Part shown: in pieces, positions 44,601 through 52,348 of the stretch
How the letters are laid out: every line of letters starts with the position of its first letter
Position numbering within the stretch: position 1 is the stretch's first letter
Assembly (NCBI GenBank): GCA_947174235.1
Contig: CAMWID010000015.1
Span: 1 to 52,350 of the forward strand
DNA from: an uncultured Porphyromonadaceae bacterium
GTDB taxonomy: Bacteria; Bacteroidota; Bacteroidia; Bacteroidales; Muribaculaceae
Length of the DNA: 52,350 nucleotides
Reading direction: 5' to 3'
Notes under the pieces: model-generated
Database searches by the model: none
The model's input: the letters and a program-made list of their open reading frames with translations, nothing else
What the model was told of the DNA's origin: nothing
Made by a program: the position numbers and the translations under genes

Positions 44601-46097
44601 GCTTGAAAATTCACCAACCTGATACACCTTACCCTGGTAGGTGTATTCATATGCTACGGCAAGCACCTCATCGCTGTTAAGCCTTGACTTCAGAGAGATA
44701 TATCCCAACGTAGGGTTGAGTGTATATTCCGACGACTTCAACAGTCGCGCGCTCTCCACCTTCTCATAATCCTCTCCCCCTTTTATCCCGTATGCCTGCA
44801 ATGGCGCGAGAGCCTGCGTGACCTCATTGATGTTGCGTGCGCCGGGATATTCCGACTTAAGCACATCAAGAATATTGTTAGATCTGTTGGAGGGAACCTG
44901 CTCCGACAGATCGGGGCGCCAGTAATCATTGGCAAGGCGGGTGTTCTCTCCGAGATCCATAAATCCCACAAAGTTACGAGATTCATCATAACGTCCGCTC
45001 TTGTTCGTGAGCCAGACCTCTATCCGGGTGATTGTTATGCCTGAGGTGACATGGGGGAGCGTGGCGGCAAATCTGTCGTAATTGTCATAGAAATACTGGG
45101 AAAGGAAAAAATGACGGTTGGCGTCATAATTATCCGCCTTTATTGAAAACGAAGTGGTCTGGACACCTCCCTGCGTGCTTACGGATTTTGATTCACTGTT
45201 CTGCTGGCTTAAAAGCCCTGTCAGAGTCAGTTTGCCGAACTGTAGTTTCGTCTTGATACCAAATAGCGACGTTCCCCCTTTGATAAGGCTTGATCCCGTT
45301 GTCATGCTGACATTGCCTGCCTCTATACTCTTGATGATCTCATCCTCCTTCCCTTCATAGGTGAGTTTGAGGTTCTTGGAGTCAAAATCAAAAGTGGCGT
45401 CAGTGTTGTAGTTCATATTAAACTTCATCTTGTCGCCTACAGACGCCGCCACGGTTGCCTGGATCTTTTGATCGAAGCTGAAAAATGTTCGCCTACGCGA
45501 TCTAAGCGAAAGTGATGGATTATCGGTCTTGTTGCTCTTTACTCCCATCGACAACTGCACCGATCCCTGTGTCGAGAGACGCACTCCTCCGGGACCGAAG
45601 ACTTTCTCAAGCGGTCCGAGCGCGAAATTCATATCAAACAGATTGAACGCCTGGTTATCCCTGTTTTCAAAACCTTCGGCATTTCTGTCGCGGAAATATC
45701 CGAACATCTCTTGCCGTGTCACCATGGCATTATACTGTTCGGGTGTCATCATATACGGAGTGACTATATCCCGGTCTCCGACACGCGTGCGCAACACGTA
45801 CATTCCAAGCAACGGATCGTATTCCGCCCCTGTTGTTATGTTGGACGGGTCTGCAAGATCGGCGGCATATTCCCTGCCGGCATAGTCTTCATATCCCCTC
45901 GGCAAAGTAGGATGTACCGGAGACTGCATCATGACACTGTCCGGAACGCGTGCCATTTCCGGGATTCTGTGTTCCGGAGGAGGCGCGATCTTGCTTGTCC
46001 GGTATTGACCTGACGACAACATCGACACTGTCAGCGTCACCAGCGACACTGACAAAATCAGACTTATTTTCCAGACAAGTTTCTTCCTACATCTCAT
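38634..46097 (-). CDS. sprA: T9SS translocon protein SprA (Sov)
   Basis: A giant protein of 2487 residues from the ATG at 46097, directly after the ruvA stop (TGA-A-ATG). A signal peptide (CRKKLVWKISLILSVSLVTL) is followed by repeated outer-membrane beta strands with large insertions. Near residue 180, GPGGVRLSTQGSVQLSMG and further SprA blocks (FFSFDQKIQATVAASVGDKM, LTLTGLLSQQNSES) match F. johnsoniae SprA and P. gingivalis Sov, the 36-strand barrel through which Type IX substrates leave. The C-terminus ends with typical barrel strands (YGIAVNLSLAR). The frame could begin at 46118, overlapping ruvA. Other T9SS genes are not in this window. Confidence 0.96.
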   Translation of the reverse strand: MRCRKKLVWKISLILSVSLVTLTVSMLSSGQYRTSKIAPPPEHRIPEMARVPDSVMMQSPVHPTLPRGYEDYAGREYAADLADPSNITTGAEYDPLLGMYVLRTRVGDRDIVTPYMMTPEQYNAMVTRQEMFGYFRDRNAEGFENRDNQAFNLFDMNFALGPLEKVFGPGGVRLSTQGSVQLSMGVKSNKTDNPSLSLRSRRRTFFSFDQKIQATVAASVGDKMKFNMNYNTDATFDFDSKNLKLTYEGKEDEIIKSIEAGNVSMTTGSSLIKGGTSLFGIKTKLQFGKLTLTGLLSQQNSESKSVSTQGGVQTTSFSIKADNYDANRHFFLSQYFYDNYDRFAATLPHVTSGITITRIEVWLTNKSGRYDESRNFVGFMDLGENTRLANDYWRPDLSEQVPSNRSNNILDVLKSEYPGARNINEVTQALAPLQAYGIKGGEDYEKVESARLLKSSEYTLNPTLGYISLKSRLNSDEVLAVAYEYTYQGKVYQVGEFSSDVTTTSQCLYLKMLRGTTISPTLPMWKLMMKNVYSLGAYQLQKKNFKLNIKYLSDTTGIEINYLPVSTVSNVPLLQLMNLDRLDSNQESNPDGFFDYIEDYTVQPTSGNIIFPVAEPFGSNLERRIGNPVLAEPYVYKELYDSTLVVAAQFADKNKFTLEGEYQASSGAQIRLNAMNVPRGSVVVTAGGVVLTENSDYTVDYSNGIVTIINQSIIDSGTNVSVSLENMELYSMQRKTLLGLDAQYKFNKDFTLGGTLLHFSEKALTEKVNIGDEVINNTMFGMNLSYNKDFMWLTNLLNKVPTVNAVSPSSFRVNAEFAGLLPGRQKTGSAKGSSYIDDFESTQTGIDMRNPYSWTLASTPYDSGADALFPEAALSNNVNYGKNRALLAWNYIDRIWTQKNSSMLPGYLRNDLKQLSNPYVREVTVDEIYPGRDVIYGETNYVQTLNLSFYPTERGPYNLDSENIDDNGDLLFPERRWGGIMRKIDNTNFESSNVEYLQFWLLDPFLDPDNPNTEGGDLYFNFGEISEDILKDGMKSYENGIPIDGNYQFITETEWGRVSTQNSLTYAFENAANARPMQDVGLDGLPNEDEYTFGSYASYLDGLRSKLPASTIARMQEDPFSPMNDPAGDNYHFYRSPYYDEHQTSILDRYKHYNGVEGNSLSPDQSDNPQYQSSRSVPDVEDINQDNTLNEYERYFQYKVSVRPEDLEVGKNYVADRREKVVNTRNGPATAIWYLFKIPLSQPDKIVGGINDFSTIRFARIFMTGFRAVTHLRFASLELVRGEWRDYKFNLNSRNDSPAEGELDMSIVNIEENSGRQPVNYVLPPDVSRIQDPGQSQATQLNEQSLQMKVTGLQPGDARGAYKNTQLDLRIYKRMQMWVHAEAFIDDMTDLKDGDLALFVRLGSDVKNNYYEYEIPLSLTPPGSYNNYLMSDRNIVWPISNFLNVDFDVFTDLKVARNSDRNANAGGVNFTTLYSRRDPDNGHNTVSVLGNPSLSDVRTMLIGIRNKSNSVKNGTIWVNELRVTDFNESGGWAANVNANLVMSDLGMMNFSMHKETAGFGGVDQGLSSRRLDDYDQYNFAVQGDVGKVFPSAAKLNAPIYYSRSSERTTPKYNPLDQDILLKDALKAAAGKQEKDSIRQYAVTRKAVESFSLSNIKFNVQSKNPMPWDPANFQLSFSFNKQKNTDPTTEYQNTYDYRGSFQYAYSPYVKPIKPFSFIKGKGKTARYFRDWGINWMFNNLTFFTNITRYYYEEQTRSEVDVDFQLPVQVSKNFLWDRQLNVTWNIIQSLSLSFASNTTARIEETIGAVNKKLFPDKYREWKDTVWSSIKGLGTPWNYNQTFTGTYRAPFSKIPVLDYLTGSLSYTSTYRWDKGATVDEIYMGNSIQNQTTWNADARLNFETLYNKSKYLQAINKRFAKTTRLTRGASGSKTQQRNAVKKFERAITLSPDTTVRVRHNLKTKKLKINAVEGGKPLRIETKVIDENTIEILTRGSNNIKLTVREDRKESGNSFVKDMAEYALRFAMMPRSLSFRWRETHSLNLPQFAPNVGDIFGQSNKYGPMSPGLDFAFGFYDDSYVRKALDRGWLLTSSDMVSPAVWNQGKEFNFELTLEPVKGLRILLTSNLTDNRTRQMQFMFSGMPTTHTGSYVRTHVALASALRGSKAENGYASAAFSRFLEYIPLVAQRVEASYAGSIYPDAGFLEGSPLAGTTYNPVIGSVSPTSADVLIPAFIAAYSGYDPMKVTLRHFPGLESMRPNWRVTYDGFMQLGNMGNIFKSFTVSHAYQCTYSVGGYSSFLNWAAIDNGTMGFAYDELTGQPVPSSPYNISSVAITEKFAPLIGVNMTLKNDISLNAEYRDARTLNLNSSAGQVVETTSRQLSIGGGWKVADFSRIIKIGSKQGGISNDLSVNLDIAYSNNLSLIRRIETAYTQATQGTRTFSINLMASYQLSKKVTLSAFFDHQVNTPLVSSTAYPTTNSNYGIAVNLSLAR

Positions 46098-46098
46098 T

Positions 46099-46689
46099 TC
46101 AGAGCATCTTGAGTGCAAGCTTTATCGCTTTCTCAGTGCTCAGGGTTGGGTCAGTCGCAAATATTTTCTTCAATGCCTTCTGGCTCTGCTGGGCAGTGAA
46201 GCCAAGCATTACAAGAGCGGCCATAGAATCTTCATAAACCTCTCCGGCAGCCGGAGCACTTTCAATTAACGCCGCGCCGGAGCCTTTTATTTTATCTTTC
46301 AGATCTACTATTATACGCTGGGCTGTCTTTCCACCTATTCCCTTGACCGCTTTCAGGGTCGTATCTTGTCCTGACGCTATCGCACCTTCAAGCTGGTCTG
46401 CCGTCAATGACGAAAGTATAAGGCGTGCCGTATTGGGACCGACGCCGCTCACTCCTATCAGCAATCTGAAAAGCTCCCTGCTCCTTTTTGTCAGAAAGCC
46501 ATACAACAGATGGGCATCCTCCCGAATTGATTCATGCACATATAATTTCACTTTCTCCTTACCGGCGCTTCCGTTTAATTCGGCATAATCTATGAGAGTG
46601 ATATTTATGTCATATCCCACACCACATGTGTCAATCACAGCTGTCGTCGGCTGCAGTTCGGCTACCGTTCCGCTTATATAGTCTATCAT
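46099..46689 (-). CDS. ruvA: Holliday junction branch migration subunit RuvA
   Basis: 196 residues. Domain I is an OB-fold ([35 protein letters not shown]), domain II has helix-hairpin-helix motifs ([20 protein letters not shown] and [20 protein letters not shown]), and a short flexible linker leads to domain III ([20 protein letters not shown]), which contacts RuvB. Tetramers recognise four-way junctions. ruvA directly precedes sprA, a conserved Bacteroidota order, and shares its transcript. Confidence 0.97.
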   Translation of the reverse strand: MIDYISGTVAELQPTTAVIDTCGVGYDINITLIDYAELNGSAGKEKVKLYVHESIREDAHLLYGFLTKRSRELFRLLIGVSGVGPNTARLILSSLTADQLEGAIASGQDTTLKAVKGIGGKTAQRIIVDLKDKIKGSGAALIESAPAAGEVYEDSMAALVMLGFTAQQSQKALKKIFATDPTLSTEKAIKLALKML

Positions 46690-46705
46690 ATTTCCGTCTT
46701 TTGTG

Positions 46706-46736
46706 CAAAACTAATAAATTCCCCTATCTTTTACAA
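46706..46736 (-). promoter_or_regulatory. Promoter of ruvA-sprA
   Basis: On the minus strand TTG (46734-46736), 20 bases, TAGTTTTG (46706-46713). Start near 46702, leader about 13 bases. Confidence 0.75.
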
Positions 46737-46765
46737 CTGTCTGTCCTAAATTTTTCGTACCGGGA

Positions 46766-46795
46766 TTGTCACTTGAAAATGATTTTGTAATTTTG
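46766..46795 (+). promoter_or_regulatory. Promoter of recR, abutting the start codon
   Basis: TTG (46766-46768), 19 bases, TAATTTTG (46788-46795). Only CAGC separates it from the ATG at 46800, so the transcript may begin at or next to the start codon. Confidence 0.75.
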
Positions 46796-46799
46796 CAGC

Positions 46800-47426
46800 A
46801 TGATTCAATCGTTCAACTCATCTTTACTTGAAAACGCCGTCGAGGAGCTTTCCAAACTTCCGGGCATAGGCAGGAAAACCGCCCTCAGACTCGCCCTTCA
46901 TATGCTGAGGCGCGACGAGTCGGAAGCGGTGGCGCTCGGAGAAGCCATCATCAGGATGCGCAAGAATATCTCATATTGTTCACGTTGCCACAATATAAGC
47001 GAACAGGAGGTATGTCCTATATGTAGTGATCCCCGACGGGACAATTCCATCGTCTGCGTGGTGGAGAATGTAAAAGATGTCATCACGATAGAGTCCACAC
47101 ACCAGCATCCCGGATTATATCACGTGCTCGGTGGAGTGATATCTCCCCTTGACGGCATTAGCCCCGCCGACCTTGAGATCGACTCCCTGGTCAAAAGAGT
47201 AGGCGATGAAAATCTCAAGGAAGTTATCCTCGCCCTCAGTCCCACCATAGAGGGCGACACAACAAACTTTTACATCTACCGCAAGCTTGCAGACCTCCCG
47301 GTGAGGGTCACAATGTTGGCACGCGGTCTCAGCATAGGAAACGAGCTGGAATATACCGACGAACTGACTCTCGGCAAATCCATTCAGAACCGCGTGCTTT
47401 TTTCATCCACTTTTCCAAAACACTAA
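46800..47426 (+). CDS. recR: Recombination mediator RecR
   Basis: 208 residues. Helix-hairpin-helix ([20 protein letters not shown]), a C4 zinc finger ([19 protein letters not shown]) and a Toprim domain ([20 protein letters not shown] and [19 protein letters not shown]). Forms the ring that, with RecO, loads RecA at gaps. The promoter sits so close that the mRNA is probably leaderless. The GNAT gene follows five bases after the stop. Confidence 0.97.
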   Translation: MIQSFNSSLLENAVEELSKLPGIGRKTALRLALHMLRRDESEAVALGEAIIRMRKNISYCSRCHNISEQEVCPICSDPRRDNSIVCVVENVKDVITIESTHQHPGLYHVLGGVISPLDGISPADLEIDSLVKRVGDENLKEVILALSPTIEGDTTNFYIYRKLADLPVRVTMLARGLSIGNELEYTDELTLGKSIQNRVLFSSTFPKH

Positions 47427-47431
47427 AATTT

Positions 47432-47953
47432 ATGTTACATTCCAACAGACTGCATTTACGCGCTCTTGAGCCGGGAGATGCCGATTTCATGTTTGAAGTC
47501 GAAAACGATGCCGAAGCCTGGCGTTACAGCGACACTATCGCCCCGCTGTCGCGCCGCATATTGCGTGATTACGCTCTCAATTACGACGCTGATCCTTTTT
47601 CTGCCGGACAGCTGAGGCTGATAATCACGGAAGAGGGCAACAATATGCCTGTAGGGATAGTTGACCTTTATGAATTGTCGCAACGCCATCTCCGCGCTTT
47701 TATCGGCATTTATATCTGTTCTGATTTCAGGAGAAAGGGATATGCCGAAGAGACATTACACCTTATCGAGGAATATGCCCGGAACACTTTGCATCTCCAT
47801 CAGCTCGGAGCAAAAATTGAAGAAAACCATTCCACCGCTGTCAGATGCTTCGAGAATCTCGGCTACAAGCTCAGCGGCAGACTTGAGGAATGGCTCAGTG
47901 CTCCCAACGGCAAATATTCCAATATGCTGATCTACACCAAGGCACTGAAATGA
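47432..47953 (+). CDS. GNAT acetyltransferase (RimJ/RimL type)
   Basis: 173 residues. LHLRALEPGDADFMFEVEND begins the fold; RAFIGIYICSDFRRKGYAEE is motif A, where the RRKGYAEE loop binds acetyl-CoA pyrophosphate; NHSTAVRCFENLGYKLSGRL is motif B. Closest in outline to SpeG and RimJ/RimL relatives that acetylate polyamines or protein N-termini; substrate not assigned. Probably cotranscribed with recR. Convergent with yqgE, 12 bases apart. Confidence 0.87.
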   Translation: MLHSNRLHLRALEPGDADFMFEVENDAEAWRYSDTIAPLSRRILRDYALNYDADPFSAGQLRLIITEEGNNMPVGIVDLYELSQRHLRAFIGIYICSDFRRKGYAEETLHLIEEYARNTLHLHQLGAKIEENHSTAVRCFENLGYKLSGRLEEWLSAPNGKYSNMLIYTKALK

Positions 47954-47965
47954 TAATCCGGAGGT

Positions 47966-48562
47966 TTAGTTGCTCATAGGATCCTGAGGCACCACGAGCC
48001 AGCTACGATAAGACTCTCCAAGACGTTTCACCTCACGCCGCCAGTAATCGTTTTCTGATCCTGTCAACAACTCCCGGGAGTTTCCCGGTCTCCCGACAGC
48101 CCATGAATGACGGCTGATCTCTCCTTCAAGCTGTCCGTAGGACCATCCGCTGTAGCCCAGAAAAAAACGAAGTCTCCCCTCCGCATCCCCTCCATCTTCC
48201 ATATATTGAAGAATCTGTTCGACATCTCCTCCTACAAATATTCCGGGCGACACCTGCGTGGCTCCCGGAATCATGTCTCCGAGAGTATGCAGAAGAAACA
48301 GTCTCTCCAGATCTACCGGGCCTCCGAAATATATAGGGATCTCCGCTCCCGGCTTCCAGCCGGGCATAAGGTCTTCAAATTTAAGGCGCGTCGGCTTATT
48401 GAGGACAAGTCCGAGATGGCCTTTTGAGGAATCCCTGTCAAGAATCATCACCACCGAACGGCGGAAACAGGCATCTTCCATCATAGGATCGGACACAAGA
48501 AGGGAGCCCCTTTCGGGAACCTCAGTAGAAAAATTATTATATAACAGGTTGTGCAGATTCAT
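47966..48562 (-). CDS. YqgE/AlgH family protein
   Basis: 198 residues. RGSLLVSDPMMEDACFRRSV, GHLGLVLNKPTRLKFEDLMP, IYFGGPVDLERLFLLHTLGD and FLGYSGWSYGQLEGEI (written in parts) are the family blocks. The role is unsettled; the name AlgH comes from an alginate regulation phenotype in Pseudomonas, and the fold is an alpha/beta sandwich without an identified active site. Single gene, divergent from lysC with a 99-base gap, and no strong promoter visible. Confidence 0.93.
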   Translation of the reverse strand: MNLHNLLYNNFSTEVPERGSLLVSDPMMEDACFRRSVVMILDRDSSKGHLGLVLNKPTRLKFEDLMPGWKPGAEIPIYFGGPVDLERLFLLHTLGDMIPGATQVSPGIFVGGDVEQILQYMEDGGDAEGRLRFFLGYSGWSYGQLEGEISRHSWAVGRPGNSRELLTGSENDYWRREVKRLGESYRSWLVVPQDPMSN

Positions 48563-48661
48563 CAGCTGAAACGTTTATAATCTAACATGGGGACACGGAT
48601 CCTTCCGCTACCCGACAAACTTCTATATCTCTAAAACAATTCCAGCACGAGTTTTATTATA

Positions 48662-50023
48662 ATGAAAGTATTGAAATTCGGAGGTACCTCCGTCGGCTCT
48701 GTAGAGAGTCTGAGAAATGTCAAAGACATCGTGGAGTCGATCAACGGTCCTGCAGTTGTCATAGTGTCGGCGTTAGGCGGACTCACAGACCAATTGATAG
48801 CCACCGCCAGAGCCGCAGCCGCCAATGATCCCTCATATATGGACTCCATGCAATCCATACGTTCCCGGCACCTCGCGATAATCGACAATGTGGTTCCCGA
48901 AATCGCCCGGCAGGAAGTGACAGACAAGGTCTCCGGACTTTTGTCGGATCTTGAACGCATGTACTCCGGAGTATACCTCATCCGCCATCTCCCCCAGATG
49001 ACTCTTGACATCATTGTCAGTTTCGGAGAAAGGATGTCATCCGTGATTGTCGCCGCCATGATAGATGGGGGAAGCCGCCACGACTCTCTCGGCTTTATCA
49101 AAACTGAAAAATGGTATGACAAAAACATCGCCGACCAAAAACTCACTACAGAATTGATAAGACAGGAATTTTCCCGTCCTTTCAAATATGCGGTAGTGCC
49201 CGGATTTATTTCCACAGACATAAACACAGGCGACATCACCAATCTCGGACGCGGCGGAAGCGACTTCACCGCAGCCCTGGTGGCAGCCGCGCTTGACGCG
49301 GAAGTGCTTGAGATATGGACTGACGTCGACGGATTCCTTTCAGCTGACCCGAGGATCGTGTCAGACGCCGTGCTCGTGCCGCATATGACGTTTATCGAAA
49401 GTATGGAATTGTGTTCCTACGGCGCGAAGGTGATCTATCCGCCAACTATCTATCCGGTTTTCCACAAGAATATACCCATAAGAATCCTCAACACTTTCAA
49501 TCCTGCAGCTCCGGGCACATTGATCACCGATTCCCAGTGCGACGGAGATCTTAAGGTGAAAGGTATTTCCGCCATACGCGACACGTCTCTTTTCCACATT
49601 GATGGAAACATATCCGGAAAACTTAAAAACACCGTATCCCGCACATTCAACGCGCTCGCAAAAAAAGGAGTCAAGGTTTTCAATGTGTCAAGGAATGATG
49701 CAAGACCGGGAATGTCGTTTGCCGTGGCAAAGGGAGACGCCGACGTGACATATGATCTTCTCTGCCGGGAGTTCGCGCCCGAGCTTTCAAAAGGCACCGT
49801 CTCCCGTCCTGAGCGTATAGACAACGTTGCGACCATAGCGGTGGTAGGGGAAAACATGCGTGACAATTCAAGACTCGGCGCAAGGATACGCCATACGCTT
49901 TCCCGCGACGGAATCCGTGTTGAAGGATATTCCGAAGGCGCGTCTGACACCACCATGGCTTATGTCGTGGACGCGGACAGGCTTGACAATGCACTCCGAC
50001 ACATCCACACGCTCGTGTTCTGA
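48662..50023 (+). CDS. lysC: Aspartate kinase, monofunctional lysine-sensitive type
   Basis: 453 residues. KFGGTSVGSVESL (5-17) is the phosphate loop; GRGGSDFTAALVAAALDAE and EIWTDVDGFLSADPRIV bind aspartate and ATP. Two ACT domains follow about residue 295 (VKGISAIRDTSLFHI and VATIAVVGENMRDNSRLGAR), the sensor for end-product feedback, consistent with E. coli AK III. First step of the lysine, threonine and methionine pathway. No downstream pathway genes are adjacent; engB follows with its own promoter. Confidence 0.95.
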   Translation: MKVLKFGGTSVGSVESLRNVKDIVESINGPAVVIVSALGGLTDQLIATARAAAANDPSYMDSMQSIRSRHLAIIDNVVPEIARQEVTDKVSGLLSDLERMYSGVYLIRHLPQMTLDIIVSFGERMSSVIVAAMIDGGSRHDSLGFIKTEKWYDKNIADQKLTTELIRQEFSRPFKYAVVPGFISTDINTGDITNLGRGGSDFTAALVAAALDAEVLEIWTDVDGFLSADPRIVSDAVLVPHMTFIESMELCSYGAKVIYPPTIYPVFHKNIPIRILNTFNPAAPGTLITDSQCDGDLKVKGISAIRDTSLFHIDGNISGKLKNTVSRTFNALAKKGVKVFNVSRNDARPGMSFAVAKGDADVTYDLLCREFAPELSKGTVSRPERIDNVATIAVVGENMRDNSRLGARIRHTLSRDGIRVEGYSEGASDTTMAYVVDADRLDNALRHIHTLVF

Positions 50024-50042
50024 CACAGTTTTGATGTTTTGA

Positions 50043-50073
50043 TTGCGGATCTTGAATATATTTATTAATTTTG
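50043..50073 (+). promoter_or_regulatory. Promoter of engB, abutting the start codon
   Basis: TTG (50043-50045), 20 bases, TAATTTTG (50066-50073). Only CAAGC lies between it and the ATG at 50079, the same arrangement as recR. Confidence 0.75.
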
Positions 50074-50078
50074 CAAGC

Positions 50079-50702
50079 ATGGATATAAAGAATGCCAGAT
50101 ATGAGATAAGCAGCTCAAAGGTTGAGCAATGTCCTGACACCAATGTGCCGGAATATGCTTTTATAGGCAGGTCAAACGTAGGCAAGTCTTCGCTTATAAA
50201 TATGCTCACACGTAGCCGCGGATTGGCAAAGACGTCCCAAAAACCGGGCAAGACATTGCTGATAAACCATTTCCGCATCAATAACGGAGCTTTCTATATC
50301 GTCGATCTTCCCGGATATGGATATGCCGCAAGAGGAAAAGAGCAGCGTGAGGATTTCAGGAGGATGATAGAATCTTACATCCTTCACCGCCGGCAGATGG
50401 TTCTTCTTTTCGTGCTGATCGATATCCGCCATGAGCCGCAGAAAATCGATATGGAATTTCTGGACTGGCTCGGTGAGAACGAGGTTCCCTTCGCCATCGT
50501 TTTCACTAAAGCTGACAAACTCGGCACTAATGCCGGAGCCGCCAAGGTGGAGGAATATAAGAAGGAACTTCTGAAAAAATGGGAAGAGCTTCCTCCGGTA
50601 TTCGTCACCTCGTCTGAAAAAAACACCGGACGCGACGACATCCTCGACTACATAGAACAAATAAACAAAGATATCGAGGCAGCTGACAGGGAAGAGAATT
50701 AA
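50079..50702 (+). CDS. engB: Ribosome biogenesis GTPase EngB (YihA/YsxC)
   Basis: 207 residues. G1 [10 protein letters not shown] (30-39), G3 [10 protein letters not shown]4 FTKADKLG and G5-like [11 protein letters not shown] are all in place. Needed for late 50S subunit assembly. The frame is open back to 50043, through the promoter, so the ATG at 50079 is preferred. Followed 45 bases later by a GtrA-family gene. Confidence 0.95.
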   Translation: MDIKNARYEISSSKVEQCPDTNVPEYAFIGRSNVGKSSLINMLTRSRGLAKTSQKPGKTLLINHFRINNGAFYIVDLPGYGYAARGKEQREDFRRMIESYILHRRQMVLLFVLIDIRHEPQKIDMEFLDWLGENEVPFAIVFTKADKLGTNAGAAKVEEYKKELLKKWEELPPVFVTSSEKNTGRDDILDYIEQINKDIEAADREEN

Positions 50703-50747
50703 TATCTTCCATGCAACCGGTTCCAACAATTAACTTGACACCAAAGA

Positions 50748-51245
50748 ATGAATTTAAAAAAGCTTATAAACGGCAACAGCCGCTTCGCCGAGATTGTCCG
50801 CTTCGGATTGGTCGGAGCATTGGCTACGGTATTGCAATATGTTTTCTATGTGATATTCGTGCATGCTGTCGGAGTCAAGGCGGTTCCGTCTTCAATGATC
50901 AGTTATGCGTTAAGCTTCGTTGTCAACTTTTTTCTTTCAAGTTACTTCACGTTTCACACTCGTCCTGATGCTAAGAAAGGTGTCGGTTTCACCCTCAGCC
51001 ATCTGTTCAACATGGGATTGCAGACCGGTCTGGTCGCAATATTCCAGCAGATTGTGGGAAAGACCCTCGCCCTTCTCCCGGCAATGGCGATATGCATCCC
51101 CGTAAATTATATTCTCGTGCGATTCGCGTTTACAAGCAAAATATTTGGAGGAGCCGGAAAGGCGAAAAAACGCAAGGATCACGCCAACTCATCATGTCAG
51201 ACTTCGGAATCGCTGCTTCAGGAAGACGAAGCCTTGCTGAAATGA
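50748..51245 (+). CDS. GtrA-like membrane protein
   Basis: 165 residues with four membrane spans: VRFGLVGALATVLQYVFYVI, SSMISYALSFVVNFFLSSYF, GLQTGLVAIFQQIV and LLPAMAICIPVNYILVRFAF. These match the GtrA/DPMS accessory family, which moves lipid-linked glucose or assists polyprenyl-phosphate sugar transfer. The basic, serine-rich C-terminal 40 residues (KAKKRKDHANSSCQTSESLL) are extra. No glycosyltransferase partner lies beside it. Confidence 0.88.
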   Translation: MNLKKLINGNSRFAEIVRFGLVGALATVLQYVFYVIFVHAVGVKAVPSSMISYALSFVVNFFLSSYFTFHTRPDAKKGVGFTLSHLFNMGLQTGLVAIFQQIVGKTLALLPAMAICIPVNYILVRFAFTSKIFGGAGKAKKRKDHANSSCQTSESLLQEDEALLK

Positions 51246-51351
51246 CATTTTGATTAGAGTACGTGACATTTACGCAAATGCTGTAGAAATATTCACATGT
51301 AATTAGTCAAAAACAATTTAAACTTCAAACATATAAACCGACATAAACATA

Positions 51352-51816
51352 ATGGAAAAGATTGCGATGGCTGCCGACCATGCGGCTTATGAACTTAAAG
51401 AGATAATCAAAGAATACCTGATATCAAAAGGGTACGAAGTGGAAGATTTCGGCACACACTCTGCTGATTCTTGCGACTACGCAGACTTCGCCCATCCTGC
51501 GGCAAAAGCGGTAGAAAACGGTGAGTGCGCCTTCGGTATCGCCATGTGCGGCTCCGGCAACGGAATACAGATCACTCTTAACAAACATCAGAAAATACGT
51601 GCCGCACTGTGCTGGCTTCCCGAACTCGCCTCTCTTGCCCGCCAGCACAATGACGCAAATTTCCTTGTCCTTCCGGGAAGGTTCATTTCCGTTGAAAACG
51701 CCAAAGATATTGTAGACGCATATCTTGATGCTAAATTTGAAGGAGGAAGACATGCCCGGAGAATAGCGAAAATACCGGTATGCCCAAATATTGATGTCGA
51801 AGGGGAAACAATGTGA
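51352..51816 (+). CDS. rpiB: Ribose-5-phosphate isomerase B
   Basis: 154 residues. IAMAADHAAYELKEIIKEYL and VEDFGTHSADSCDYADFAHP begin the fold; MCGSGNGIQITLNKH holds the catalytic C66; NFLVLPGRFIS completes it. Interconverts ribose 5-phosphate and ribulose 5-phosphate in the pentose phosphate pathway; allose 6-phosphate isomerases look similar. The gap to folB is three bases. Confidence 0.94.
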   Translation: MEKIAMAADHAAYELKEIIKEYLISKGYEVEDFGTHSADSCDYADFAHPAAKAVENGECAFGIAMCGSGNGIQITLNKHQKIRAALCWLPELASLARQHNDANFLVLPGRFISVENAKDIVDAYLDAKFEGGRHARRIAKIPVCPNIDVEGETM

Positions 51817-51819
51817 TCC

Positions 51820-52188
51820 ATGAACGGGATTGACACCTCTTTCCGGATTAAACTGTCCGGTCTTCGTTTTTACGCTTTTCACGGAGTGCTCCCTCAGGAA
51901 CAGAAAGTGGGCAACGAGTTCATTGTGAATGTGGCGGTGTCTATACCTTTTGACAACGCCATCTTAGACGATGAACTGGAAGCCACAATTTCTTATGCCG
52001 ACATTTACGACATCGTGGCGGAAGAAATGTCGCACGCCCGAAAGTTGCTTGAGACAGTGGCAGCCACCATCTCAATCAGATTGAAAGAAAAATGGCCCCG
52101 CATTTCAAACGGAACGATAAGCATTTGTAAATCAACTCCTCCGATCGCTGGAATCACGGGCAATTCTGAAGTTGAAATTATTTTTTAA
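51820..52188 (+). CDS. folB: Dihydroneopterin aldolase
   Basis: 122 residues. IKLSGLRFYAFHGVLPQEQK is the family start, with the glutamate of PQEQK as the pterin-binding residue position; ISYADIYDIVAEEM and ICKSTPPIAGITG, with the catalytic lysine, complete it. Converts dihydroneopterin to hydroxymethyldihydropterin plus glycolaldehyde for folate. It starts three bases after rpiB, so they share a transcript. Confidence 0.92.
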   Translation: MNGIDTSFRIKLSGLRFYAFHGVLPQEQKVGNEFIVNVAVSIPFDNAILDDELEATISYADIYDIVAEEMSHARKLLETVAATISIRLKEKWPRISNGTISICKSTPPIAGITGNSEVEIIF

Positions 52189-52206
52189 AATTTTTCTTTA
52201 AAAAAT

Positions 52207-52237
52207 TTTGCATTATCAGAAATTAGTCGTAACTTTG
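52207..52237 (+). promoter_or_regulatory. Consensus promoter of tRNA-Arg
   Basis: TTTG (52207-52210), 19 bases, TAACTTTG (52230-52237): the best match to the Bacteroidota promoter in this window. Start near 52242, about 33 bases before the mature tRNA. Confidence 0.85.
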
Positions 52238-52274
52238 CACTCGCAAAACGGAAACGAATTGCAGTAAAAACAAT

Positions 52275-52348
52275 GGCTCCTTAGCTCAACTGAATAGAGC
52301 ATCTGACTACGGATCAGAAGGTTGCAGGTTTGAATCCTGCAGGAGTCA
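52275..52348 (+). tRNA. tRNA-Arg (anticodon ACG)
   Basis: The cloverleaf is complete: acceptor GGCTCCT with AGGAGTC (one G-U pair), D arm GCTC/GAGC, anticodon stem TCTGA/TCAGA with loop CTACGGA (52307-52313) and anticodon ACG at 52309-52311, T arm GCAGG-TTTGAAT-CCTGC. ACG is read as inosine-CG after TadA editing. The discriminator is A at 52348; the window ends two bases later, and those bases (CA) do not make a CCA. Confidence 0.95.
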
